This document shows positions 1 to 5,374 of a stretch of 5,374 nucleotides of DNA, one piece after another. The first letter of the stretch is position 1. Every line of letters starts with the position of its first letter. The DNA is from Dehalococcoidia bacterium (GTDB lineage Bacteria; Chloroflexota; Dehalococcoidia; SAR202; UBA826). The position numbers were made by a program, and so were the translations under genes. The notes beneath the pieces were generated by a model. The model saw only the letters and a list, made by a program, of their open reading frames with translations. It did no database searches and was not told the origin of the DNA. Where the stretch lies: assembly GCA_012965485.1 (NCBI GenBank), contig DTSF01000040.1, forward strand, positions 1 to 5,374. Direction: 5' to 3'.

Positions 1-474
1 CCAAATTTGAACGCTGCCTCGATTTTCAATGATTTTCTGACTGGTGTGTTGGATTCAGAAAACGACCTATTTATGCGATTTTTTAATCAGTTAGGAGCAT
101 CTGAAAAAGATTATTCTTCTGTTAAGGCTTCTCCTACTACTCAAGCCTTTGGGGACTTTTTAGTCAGGACGTCTTTTGAAGGTACTTTTGATGAAATTGT
201 TTTGGTGTTATATGTCACCGAAGGTACTTATTTAGATTGGGGAGCCCGGTTGATGGAAGAAAAAGTAAAACCGGCCAATTCTGTTTACAGAGAATGGATT
301 GACCTTCATGGACCTGAAGTACTTGGGGACTTGGTGTCTTGGTTAGAAAATTATATAAATAACGATTCAAAAATAACAGCCGAAAGGGCCGATTACCTAT
401 TTCACACAGCTCTTAGATATGAATTTTTGTTTTGGGAATCTGCATGCAATGATGAGCTCTGGTTTGATGTTTAA
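1..474 (+). CDS. tenA: TenA/thiaminase II-family protein, Cys-less type (5' partial)
   Basis: Probable aminopyrimidine aminohydrolase or related thiamin-salvage hydrolase acting in the cytoplasm. The frame is open to the left edge and the first available start (TTG at 7) has no visible ribosome site. About 155 residues are present against roughly 210-230 for the family, so the N-terminal helices with the usual Asp and Tyr active-site residues lie outside the window. Visible family marks, numbered from the TTG, are the SPTTQAF...FL helix (42-52), the segment LYVTEGTYLDWG (68-79), YREW (94-97) and the C-terminal RYEFLFWE (137-144), which carries the conserved active-site Glu (139). In the classical enzyme the LYVTE region reads LPC and provides the nucleophilic Cys. 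Here Thr71-Glu72 occupy it, and the only Cys (147) is near the C-terminus. This resembles the Cys-less TenA_E class, known from plants and some prokaryotes. Linkage to thiD 26 bp downstream supports a role in thiamin-pyrimidine salvage. The exact substrate is not determinable. Confidence 0.85.
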   Translation, partial: PNLNAASIFNDFLTGVLDSENDLFMRFFNQLGASEKDYSSVKASPTTQAFGDFLVRTSFEGTFDEIVLVLYVTEGTYLDWGARLMEEKVKPANSVYREWIDLHGPEVLGDLVSWLENYINNDSKITAERADYLFHTALRYEFLFWESACNDELWFDV

Positions 475-488
475 ATGAAGATGAATTT

Positions 489-494
489 AGGGGA
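489..494 (+). promoter_or_regulatory. Ribosome binding site of thiD (AGGGGA)
   Basis: AGGGGA lies 6 nt before the ATG at 501, inside the short gap after the tenA stop. It supports the chosen thiD start and independent initiation on a shared transcript. Confidence 0.6.
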
Positions 495-500
495 TCAACT

Positions 501-1331
501 ATGAAGGCACGAACGAAACCCACACCAAGGTGTTTGACGATAGCTGGATCAGATTCTGGTGGAGGCGCCGGTATTCAAGCGGACCTTAAAACTTTTGCCG
601 CGAATGGAGTTTATGGAACCTCAGCAGTAACAGCCATAACCGCTCAAAATACTACTGGGGTACAAGACATATTGGAAATGCCAGTCACTTTAATCGAAAA
701 TCAAATTGATTCTGTGTTGACAGATATCGGAACCGATGCTGTTAAAACTGGTATGTTGTCTAGCTCTGAAATAATCAGAGCTGTGGTAGGGAAGTTATCC
801 CAATACCAAATCGAGAATTTAGTCGTTGATCCGGTTATGGTGGCCAAAGGTGGCGATACGTTATTGCAGGATGAAGCTATAGAAGCGTTAAAAACAGAAC
901 TCATTCCGATTGCTTTAATCGTTACCCCAAATGGGCCTGAAGCTACTGCGATTACGGGTATAACTGTTGCCGATGTAAATAGTGCGAAAGCTGCCGCTGT
1001 AAAACTAGTAGAAATGGGTTGTAAATCAGCTGTGGTGAAAGGCGGTCATATAAATGAAGGCCCAGCTACTGACATATTTTATGACGGTACATCGTTTTAT
1101 CTGTTCACCACCAAGAGGGTCAACACCCTCAACACTCATGGTACAGGTTGTACTTTCGCCTCAGCAATCGCTGCTGGTATTGCTAAAGGGATGTCGACAA
1201 GAAATTCTGTCAGTCAAGCAAAAGCGTTCGTAACCGGTTCAATTCGACATGACTTAAAGATTGGTACTGGCCATGGACCTCTTAATCATTTCCATGAATA
1301 TTGGAAATCCGATGAGTTAAAAATCGATTGA
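501..1331 (+). CDS. thiD: Hydroxymethylpyrimidine/phosphomethylpyrimidine kinase ThiD
   Basis: A cytoplasmic ribokinase-superfamily enzyme. It phosphorylates 4-amino-5-hydroxymethyl-2-methylpyrimidine (HMP) to HMP-P and then HMP-PP, the pyrimidine donor for thiamin phosphate synthesis. At 276 residues it is close to the family's usual 260-275. Seen in the sequence are the N-terminal substrate loop AGSDSGGGAGIQAD (15-28), the TAITAQNTTGV segment (44-54), VKTGML (81-86), DPVMVAKGG (110-118), TPNGPEA (142-148), VVKGGH (178-183) and the anion-hole motif NTHGTGCTFAS (211-221). The last supplies Cys217 for phosphate transfer. It is full length with no missing key residue. The start is fixed by AGGGGA at 489-494 and by the motif beginning only about 10 residues later. 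It is almost certainly co-transcribed with the upstream tenA-like gene, which would supply recycled HMP. A pyridoxal-kinase side activity is known in some family members and cannot be excluded, but the linkage favours thiamin salvage. Confidence 0.96.
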   Translation: MKARTKPTPRCLTIAGSDSGGGAGIQADLKTFAANGVYGTSAVTAITAQNTTGVQDILEMPVTLIENQIDSVLTDIGTDAVKTGMLSSSEIIRAVVGKLSQYQIENLVVDPVMVAKGGDTLLQDEAIEALKTELIPIALIVTPNGPEATAITGITVADVNSAKAAAVKLVEMGCKSAVVKGGHINEGPATDIFYDGTSFYLFTTKRVNTLNTHGTGCTFASAIAAGIAKGMSTRNSVSQAKAFVTGSIRHDLKIGTGHGPLNHFHEYWKSDELKID

Positions 1332-1383
1332 ATGTACATCACAAGGTGTTATGATTCGCGCGTTTTGTGGTTAGTAACAGTAA

Positions 1384-1405
1384 TTATTGGGTTCACCCGA
1401 AATAA
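1384..1405 (+). promoter_or_regulatory. Small hairpin just before the transporter ribosome site
   Basis: TTATT-GGG, a TTCA loop, then CCC-GA-AATAA form an 8-bp imperfect stem with a 2-nt bulge. The 3' arm overlaps the AAGG (1404-1407) that would serve as the ribosome site of the gene at 1415. It could modulate translation of the transporter or be a weak end-structure for the thiD transcript. No T-tract follows, so it does not look like an intrinsic terminator. The rest of the 83 bp gap (1332-1414) shows no THI-box motif and no convincing -35/-10 pair. Confidence 0.3.
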
Positions 1406-1414
1406 GGCAATTGC

Positions 1415-2719
1415 ATGACCGAGCCTGTAGATTACCAAGAAGCCGAGTCTGCGGACCTCTCTCCTGAAGTCAGGGAGGGCCGTAATAGGTTAGCGGTTTC
1501 GGTCATAATAGGGCATGCGATTAAGCATGTATTCAACTCCTCCCTTCCCATTCTTCTTCCCCTAATGAAAATAGATAGAGGTTTGAGCGTGACGCAGTAT
1601 GGGGCATTGTTCACGTTTAGGAATATTACCTCTGGTGGGACCACGATGGTTGCCGGTTACTTGGGCGAACGGTTTGCTAACCGGTCTGGTGCTATGCTGT
1701 TTATCTCTCTTGCCCTTATGGGGATATCTTACTTCCTGCTTGGGGTTGCTCCAAACTTTTTCTGGATAGTGCTCGTAATATTTCTGGTTGGTATAGGTCC
1801 GTCCCTCTATCATCCTCCTGCTATTGCATCCCTTTCGCGAAAATTTCCGGATCGAAGGGGATTTGCCATTTCTCTGCACGGTACGGGTGGATCAGTAGGA
1901 GAGGTACTAGGACCTTTAATCGTCGGATTAGTCACGGCAGAAACATTTAAGGTGGGTACCCTTATAACGGTTACGTATCTGGTAGCCTTTAAGTGGGATG
2001 AAGTTTTTAGAATCAGTGTTATACCCGCATTGTTTTTTGCCGTATTTGTATATCTAATGATGAGAAATATTCCTTCAGTAGAAACTGGTAGTAGTTCATT
2101 CAAAGACTACTTCGGTGATTTGGGCTCGCTTCTAAAGGTCTGGAACATGTTGGGCCTTATCCTTGTGACAGGGCTTAGATCTATGGGTCAGTCGGCCATT
2201 CAATCCTTCCTAATTCTCTATCTTATGTCTCCGATCGACGAAGGCGGGTTGAACAAAACTGCATTGATGGCAGGCTTATTTATATCGGGTTCTCAGGCAG
2301 TTGGGATATTTGCCCAACCGGCTATGGGATGGGTTTCAGATAGGTATGGTAGGAAAATTGTTTTAGTCCCTGCAATGACAGCCTTAGGTCTTTTATTTAT
2401 AGCATTAAATTTCGCTGAAGATGGGTACCAGCTGTGGCTGAATGTGTTGCTAATGGGAGCTTTTGTTTACTCGTTGCATGTGATATTCATTGCCGCCGCC
2501 ATGGACGTGGCTGAGGGTAAGGCACAGTCTACGGTTGTATCACTGATTTACGGTGCCAGCTTTTTGGGGTCTTTTTCACCTTTCATCGCGGCGCTTATTG
2601 TTAAGGAATTCGGGCTGCAGTCTGCTTTTGTGTACAGCGGCACTATGGTTTTGATTGCCACTGTACTGCTTGCGACCCTTAAGCTTCCTGAAACAAACAG
2701 GACTCTATTTCCTCACTAG
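1415..2719 (+). CDS. Major facilitator superfamily transporter, fosmidomycin-resistance (Fsr)-like
   Basis: An inner-membrane secondary transporter, probably proton-coupled, with unknown substrate. At 434 residues it fits the usual 400-430 plus an N-terminal extension of about 25 acidic residues, which should be cytoplasmic. Twelve membrane segments can be traced near 28-50, 62-84, 93-111, 114-137, 148-172, 198-217, 243-270, 283-305, 313-333, 337-361, 371-396 and 400-421. A clear motif A, GWVSDRYGRK (305-314), sits in the TM8-9 loop. The N-terminal copy (GYLGERFANRSG, 81-92) is degenerate. YHPPAIASLSR (132-142) and RRGFAISLHGTGGSVGEVLGP (148-167 and beyond) match the TM4-5 region of Fsr-type permeases. 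About 19 extra residues lie between TM5 and TM6 (174-192). The ATG at 1415 has AAGG 7 nt upstream, and the next Met (51) lies inside TM1. It follows thiD on the same strand after 83 bp, so it may be read from the thiamin operon or have its own promoter. Fsr-type members export drugs or take up small metabolites. No substrate can be read from sequence. Confidence 0.9.
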   Translation: MTEPVDYQEAESADLSPEVREGRNRLAVSVIIGHAIKHVFNSSLPILLPLMKIDRGLSVTQYGALFTFRNITSGGTTMVAGYLGERFANRSGAMLFISLALMGISYFLLGVAPNFFWIVLVIFLVGIGPSLYHPPAIASLSRKFPDRRGFAISLHGTGGSVGEVLGPLIVGLVTAETFKVGTLITVTYLVAFKWDEVFRISVIPALFFAVFVYLMMRNIPSVETGSSSFKDYFGDLGSLLKVWNMLGLILVTGLRSMGQSAIQSFLILYLMSPIDEGGLNKTALMAGLFISGSQAVGIFAQPAMGWVSDRYGRKIVLVPAMTALGLLFIALNFAEDGYQLWLNVLLMGAFVYSLHVIFIAAAMDVAEGKAQSTVVSLIYGASFLGSFSPFIAALIVKEFGLQSAFVYSGTMVLIATVLLATLKLPETNRTLFPH

Positions 2720-2748
2720 GATTTAGAGCAAATTACAAGGAGTGAAAC

Positions 2749-3942
2749 CTATACCGTTATTAAGTATGGCTCTGTCTGACGTTCAGTAGTTACCTTCGGA
2801 CCGTCTTCATAGTAGAAGACGTTTATCTCAGACCTGACGCCGAATTCGCCTGGTAGGTAGATTCCAGGTTCAACCGTAAATCCAATTCCAGGAGATATAA
2901 TGCGAGTGTCATTTGTTTCCCATCCATCTAGATTGACCGCGTTTCCATGGACCTCTTTACCTAGACTATGACCCAACCTGTGACTGAAATATTTTCCGTA
3001 CCCGGTATTCCGAATATAATTGCGAGCTTCAACATCAACCTCCCAACCTTGCAATTGTCTGCCATCACGGTGAGCTTTTTCTAATAAACACACTGCTGCG
3101 TCCCGCCCACCCACGACTGCATTAAATACTTCTAAATGTTTAGCAGGCACCGTATCGCCAATAAATGCTGTCCAAGTTATATCTGCACATACGGAAGGCT
3201 CATCCCCTATTCTTCCCCAAAGGTCTATTAATATCCAGTCACCTGTCTTGATTGGGACACTGTTGTTCTCTGTCGGTTCAAAATGAGGATCTGCTGCGTG
3301 GTCATTTATCGCCACGACAGGGCCATCAGGGGTTTTAAGATTTTGTTCTAAAAATTTTTCTCGTATAAATTCTGCTACCTCGAATTCTGTCAGACTAGAA
3401 CCTATATTTTCTCCAATATGTGTAAAAGCCTCTTTCACAGTCGTAGCTAGAATCTTAGATGCCTTGAGGTGTGACTCTAACTCCTTATCCGACCATCTTT
3501 GTGTAGCGAATTGAATTAAATCAGCAGAAGTGACAACTTCAACCCCTAAACTTCTAACGAGCTCTAAAGTGCCTCCATCGACCTTTGTGACCCGAGGCAA
3601 AACTCCCATTGGTGAATATTCCATAGCCACTTTCCCCTGTTGTGGCATGTGGGATTTTAGGATATTAATCATTTGTTCTCTGCTTACCCATAAATCAGTT
3701 TTTAACCCCAAATGCTCGAATCGATTTTGGTCTACGAAACTCACTACAAGTTTTGGATCAGAACTTGCTGGGATCCAAAGCCAGCACGGTCTGGTCACAT
3801 TCGGTATATAGCCGATTGTGTCCCAGAAAATCGGATTCATTCCCCTGTAGTCGTAAAGTAGCCAGCCATCGATTTTGTTTCCCTGCATGTATTCCTGGGC
3901 TTGGGCAAGGACATCTGAAATCAGGGTATCGTTTTGAGGCAT
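2749..3942 (-). CDS. M24-family metallopeptidase (Xaa-Pro aminopeptidase-like)
   Basis: A probable cytoplasmic dinuclear-metal peptidase of the creatinase/aminopeptidase P fold, likely acting on Xaa-Pro peptides or a related small substrate. It has 397 residues with no signal peptide. The creatinase-like N-domain spans about 1-145 (DYRGMNP at 31-37) and the pita-bread catalytic domain about 150-397. All five metal ligands are visible: Asp240 (LIDLWG), Asp254 (CADITW), His325 (RLGHSLG), Glu358 (TVEPG) and Glu372 (RSEINV). His220, His321 and His332 match the accessory histidines of aminopeptidase P in order, and the 321-325-332 spacing matches as well. His332 is followed by Gly-Asn rather than the usual Glu-x-Pro, so this is a divergent subfamily. 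The ATG directly abuts the hisS stop codon (TAAATG), with only a weak GAGTG 6 nt upstream. Translation is therefore probably coupled to hisS. It could instead be a prolidase or a non-peptidase creatinase-fold hydrolase. The family is certain; the substrate is not. Confidence 0.92.
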   Translation of the reverse strand: MPQNDTLISDVLAQAQEYMQGNKIDGWLLYDYRGMNPIFWDTIGYIPNVTRPCWLWIPASSDPKLVVSFVDQNRFEHLGLKTDLWVSREQMINILKSHMPQQGKVAMEYSPMGVLPRVTKVDGGTLELVRSLGVEVVTSADLIQFATQRWSDKELESHLKASKILATTVKEAFTHIGENIGSSLTEFEVAEFIREKFLEQNLKTPDGPVVAINDHAADPHFEPTENNSVPIKTGDWILIDLWGRIGDEPSVCADITWTAFIGDTVPAKHLEVFNAVVGGRDAAVCLLEKAHRDGRQLQGWEVDVEARNYIRNTGYGKYFSHRLGHSLGKEVHGNAVNLDGWETNDTRIISPGIGFTVEPGIYLPGEFGVRSEINVFYYEDGPKVTTERQTEPYLITV

Positions 3943-5217
3943 TTAATTCACTCTATGGCTATTGTCGTAGTCTTTAACAAAATTAAGAATCCTGTCTGCA
4001 GTCATTTCAGATTGATCTCCACTATTCAGATCTCTCACAGTGTATGAACCGCTAGAGAGTTCATCGTCTCCTATAATTATTGTGTGTGATGCATTCATAT
4101 TCGATGCGTAGCGCATTTGGCTTCTTAATCCTCTTGAAGGGCCCACAAAAGCCTCTCCTCCTAGCTGTCGTATCTCCGAGGATAAACGAATCGATTCCTT
4201 CTTCGCGAGTTCCCCCATATGGGCAAACATAATGTTTAGTTTGGAGTCAGCAGCAATAATGATTCCAAGTCTTTTGATGTTCTCAATTACTCTTTCTATT
4301 CCCATCCCAAACCCTATTCCAGGTGTCGCCGGACCACCCAATTGTTCCAATAGACCGTCATACCGGCCTCCCCCTGCTATCACATTGGTTCTTCCATCCA
4401 TTGGTGGAGTTATTTCATATACGGTTCTCGAATAGTAATCGAGACCTCTGACAAGGGTATTATCAACGTCGAATCCGATCCCGACTTCAGTTAAATATTC
4501 TTGGAGTTGTAACCAGTGAGTGTTGCACTGGATGCATAGATATTCAGTACCTTTTGGAGCAGATTCAATAACTGGTTGGCACGATTCAATTTTGCAATCC
4601 AACAAGCGAAGAGGATTGGTATCCAGTCTTCTATGGCAATCAGGGCAGAGTGAAGATAAATGATTTTGATAGTGAGTTTTTAAAGCATCGACGTATTTAG
4701 GTCTGCATTCCATGTCACCAATGCTATTGATGCTGAGGGATATATCATCAATGCCTACGGTTTTCAAAAACCTCCAAGAAACTTCGATGACCTCTGCATC
4801 TATATATGGGTCTGATTCTCCAAAGGCCTCTATGCCAAATTGGTGAAAGGCTCTGAATCTACCAGCTTGAGGTCTTTCGTATCTGAAATTTGGGCAAAGA
4901 TAGAAAAGTCTCACTGGTTGGGGCATGTTATGCATACCGTGCTGAAGGTAGGCTCTGCAAACAGAAGCTGTACCCTCCGGTCTAAGGGTTAGTGAATCCC
5001 CTCCTCTATCTTTAAAGGTGTAGGTTTCTTTTTCCACTATGTCTGTCAAATCACCAATTCCTCTAATGAACAGATTGGTATCTTCAAACACTGGTGTATC
5101 AATTCTTCTATATCCGAAGCTTTCGGCAACCTGTGAAGCGATGCTTTCTACGTAGCGCCAATATCCTTGATCATTTGGTAAAACATCAGCGGTGCCTCGT
5201 GGGGCTTGGAATTCCAT
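3943..5217 (-). CDS. hisS: Histidyl-tRNA synthetase
   Basis: A class II aminoacyl-tRNA synthetase that charges tRNA-His with histidine in the cytoplasm. It is usually an essential dimer. At 424 residues it matches the bacterial norm of about 420. Order: motif 1 region RIDTPVFEDTNLFIRGIG (38-54); LTLRPEGTASVCRAY (77-90), which contributes to the ATP/His pocket; motif 2 FRYERPQAGRFRAFHQFG (111-128) with catalytic Arg112; the insertion domain (about 160-245); the His-specific loop LVRGLDYYSRTVYEI (255-269) with Arg257; motif 3 GIGFGMGIER (300-309); and a C-terminal anticodon-binding domain (about 325-424). Conservation of the His-specific loop and motif 2 separates it from HisZ, the HisG regulatory paralogue. 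The insertion domain has CxxC pairs at 191/194 and 228/231 plus Cys208 and Cys213, suggesting a structural metal. The start is supported by AGGGAG 5 nt upstream and by the near-invariant N-terminal PRGTADVLP (6-14). It is first gene of a two-gene unit with the M24 peptidase. Confidence 0.97.
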   Translation of the reverse strand: MEFQAPRGTADVLPNDQGYWRYVESIASQVAESFGYRRIDTPVFEDTNLFIRGIGDLTDIVEKETYTFKDRGGDSLTLRPEGTASVCRAYLQHGMHNMPQPVRLFYLCPNFRYERPQAGRFRAFHQFGIEAFGESDPYIDAEVIEVSWRFLKTVGIDDISLSINSIGDMECRPKYVDALKTHYQNHLSSLCPDCHRRLDTNPLRLLDCKIESCQPVIESAPKGTEYLCIQCNTHWLQLQEYLTEVGIGFDVDNTLVRGLDYYSRTVYEITPPMDGRTNVIAGGGRYDGLLEQLGGPATPGIGFGMGIERVIENIKRLGIIIAADSKLNIMFAHMGELAKKESIRLSSEIRQLGGEAFVGPSRGLRSQMRYASNMNASHTIIIGDDELSSGSYTVRDLNSGDQSEMTADRILNFVKDYDNSHRVN

Positions 5218-5222
5218 TTCAT

Positions 5223-5228
5223 CTCCCT
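5223..5228 (-). promoter_or_regulatory. Ribosome binding site of hisS (AGGGAG)
   Basis: On the minus strand AGGGAG, within GAGGGAGA, stands 5 nt before the hisS ATG. It is a strong Shine-Dalgarno match and fixes the start at 5217. Confidence 0.75.
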
Positions 5229-5277
5229 CTATTTTGGAACCTAATCATTTTATATTAAAAATTAAGATCAGAGTGGC

Positions 5278-5307
5278 TTCATCATACTGTCCAAGTTGCG
5301 ATATAAT
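5278..5307 (+). promoter_or_regulatory. Possible sigma70-type promoter reading rightward
   Basis: A perfect TATAAT lies at 5302-5307 in an AT-rich stretch, with a weak -35 candidate TTCATC (5278-5283) 18 bp upstream. Transcription would begin near 5314 and leave a leader of about 50 nt before the possible start at 5368. The poor -35 keeps confidence low. For the leftward hisS transcript, the best -10 candidate I see is TATAAA on the minus strand (5249-5254), with no good -35. The remainder of 5218-5374 is AT-rich intergenic DNA without a recognisable RNA gene. Confidence 0.35.
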
Positions 5308-5327
5308 TTACCAACTTTCAAAATATA

Positions 5328-5349
5328 TCCTAGTAGAACCAAACTAGGA
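5328..5349. repeat. Perfect 7-bp inverted repeat (TCCTAGT / ACTAGGA)
   Basis: TCCTAGT, 8 nt, then ACTAGGA form a perfect dyad. It lies between the candidate TATAAT box and the AGGAG near the right edge. It could be a protein-binding operator for the rightward gene or an RNA hairpin in its leader. No T-run follows, so it is unlikely to be a terminator. Confidence 0.4.
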
Positions 5350-5367
5350 ATGAGAGGAGTAAGCCAA

Positions 5368-5374
5368 GTGATGG
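5368..5374 (+). CDS. Possible start of a rightward gene cut by the window edge
   Basis: AGGAG at 5355-5359 stands 8 nt before GTG (5368) and 11 nt before an in-frame ATG (5371). An upstream in-frame ATG also exists at 5350 but has no properly spaced ribosome site. Only two or three codons are visible, so nothing can be said about the product. The context is divergent from hisS, with a TATAAT box and a dyad upstream. Confidence 0.3.

Noticed and set aside
701..904. 67-codon minus-strand open frame inside thiD
   Set aside because: It is antisense to conserved ThiD motifs and looks like a composition-driven shadow.
1332..1414. Possible TPP (THI-box) riboswitch between thiD and the transporter
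   Set aside because: The gap is too short for a full THI element and the characteristic CTGAGA core is absent. Only a small hairpin is present.
1562..1879. 105-codon open frame on the minus strand inside the transporter gene
   Set aside because: It is wholly antisense to a well-supported membrane protein, has a low-complexity basic composition and matches no family I recognise, so it is a shadow frame.
1810..2103. 97-codon open frame on the minus strand inside the transporter gene
   Set aside because: It is antisense to the transporter coding sequence, with no recognisable domain and no supporting context.
2720..2748. Bidirectional terminator between the convergent transporter and peptidase genes
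   Set aside because: I found no stable GC-rich stem with a flanking T-run in these 29 bases. Only a very weak ATAC/GTAT pairing reaches into the peptidase 3' end.
3530..3977. Two overlapping plus-strand open frames (93 and 74 codons) opposite the M24 peptidase
   Set aside because: They lie antisense to catalytic and N-domain codons of a clear family member and show no domain or ribosome-site support.
4232..4435. 67-codon plus-strand open frame inside hisS
   Set aside because: It is antisense to HisRS motif 3 and the His-specific loop region, with no independent evidence.
3943..5217. Considered HisZ (regulatory subunit of HisG) instead of HisS
   Set aside because: The intact RGLDYY histidine-specific loop, the motif 2 Arg and the C-terminal anticodon-binding domain indicate a true synthetase.

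Overview
This is a gene-dense bacterial chromosomal stretch of moderate to low GC. It holds five protein genes, two of them in a thiamin-salvage pair and two in a tRNA-synthetase/peptidase pair. Protein features are most reminiscent of an uncultured free-living lineage such as a marine Chloroflexota (SAR202-like). These features are the Cys-rich histidyl-tRNA synthetase insertion, the fosmidomycin-resistance-type transporter, and the M24 peptidase with an RLGHSLG...VHGN signature. The lineage is an impression from protein style, not a demonstrated assignment. No mobile elements, CRISPR array, rRNA or tRNA gene is visible.

Left half, plus strand. The window opens inside a TenA-family protein (1-474, 5' end outside the window) that lacks the usual catalytic cysteine. 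It is followed after 26 bp by thiD (501-1331), the hydroxymethylpyrimidine (HMP) / HMP-phosphate kinase. Together they form a pyrimidine-salvage module: TenA would release HMP from degraded thiamin, and ThiD would phosphorylate it twice for thiamin phosphate synthesis. After an 83 bp gap with a small hairpin comes a 12-TM major facilitator transporter of the fosmidomycin-resistance (Fsr) type (1415-2719). Its substrate is unknown. Its position makes thiamin-precursor transport a testable but unproven idea.

Right half, minus strand. hisS (5217-3943) is followed with zero spacing (TAA directly abutting ATG) by an M24-family metallopeptidase (3942-2749) with all five metal ligands. This pair converges on the transporter gene with only 29 bp between stop codons and no clear terminator hairpin. 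The 157 bp right of hisS is AT-rich and probably carries divergent promoters. It includes a TATAAT box on the plus strand, a perfect 7-bp dyad, and an AGGAG followed by GTG/ATG at the extreme right edge, where another plus-strand gene may begin.

I see no strong sign of a new multi-gene system. The most notable points are the Cys-less TenA paired with ThiD, the unassigned neighbouring transporter, the tight hisS-peptidase coupling, and the dyad in the divergent intergenic region.
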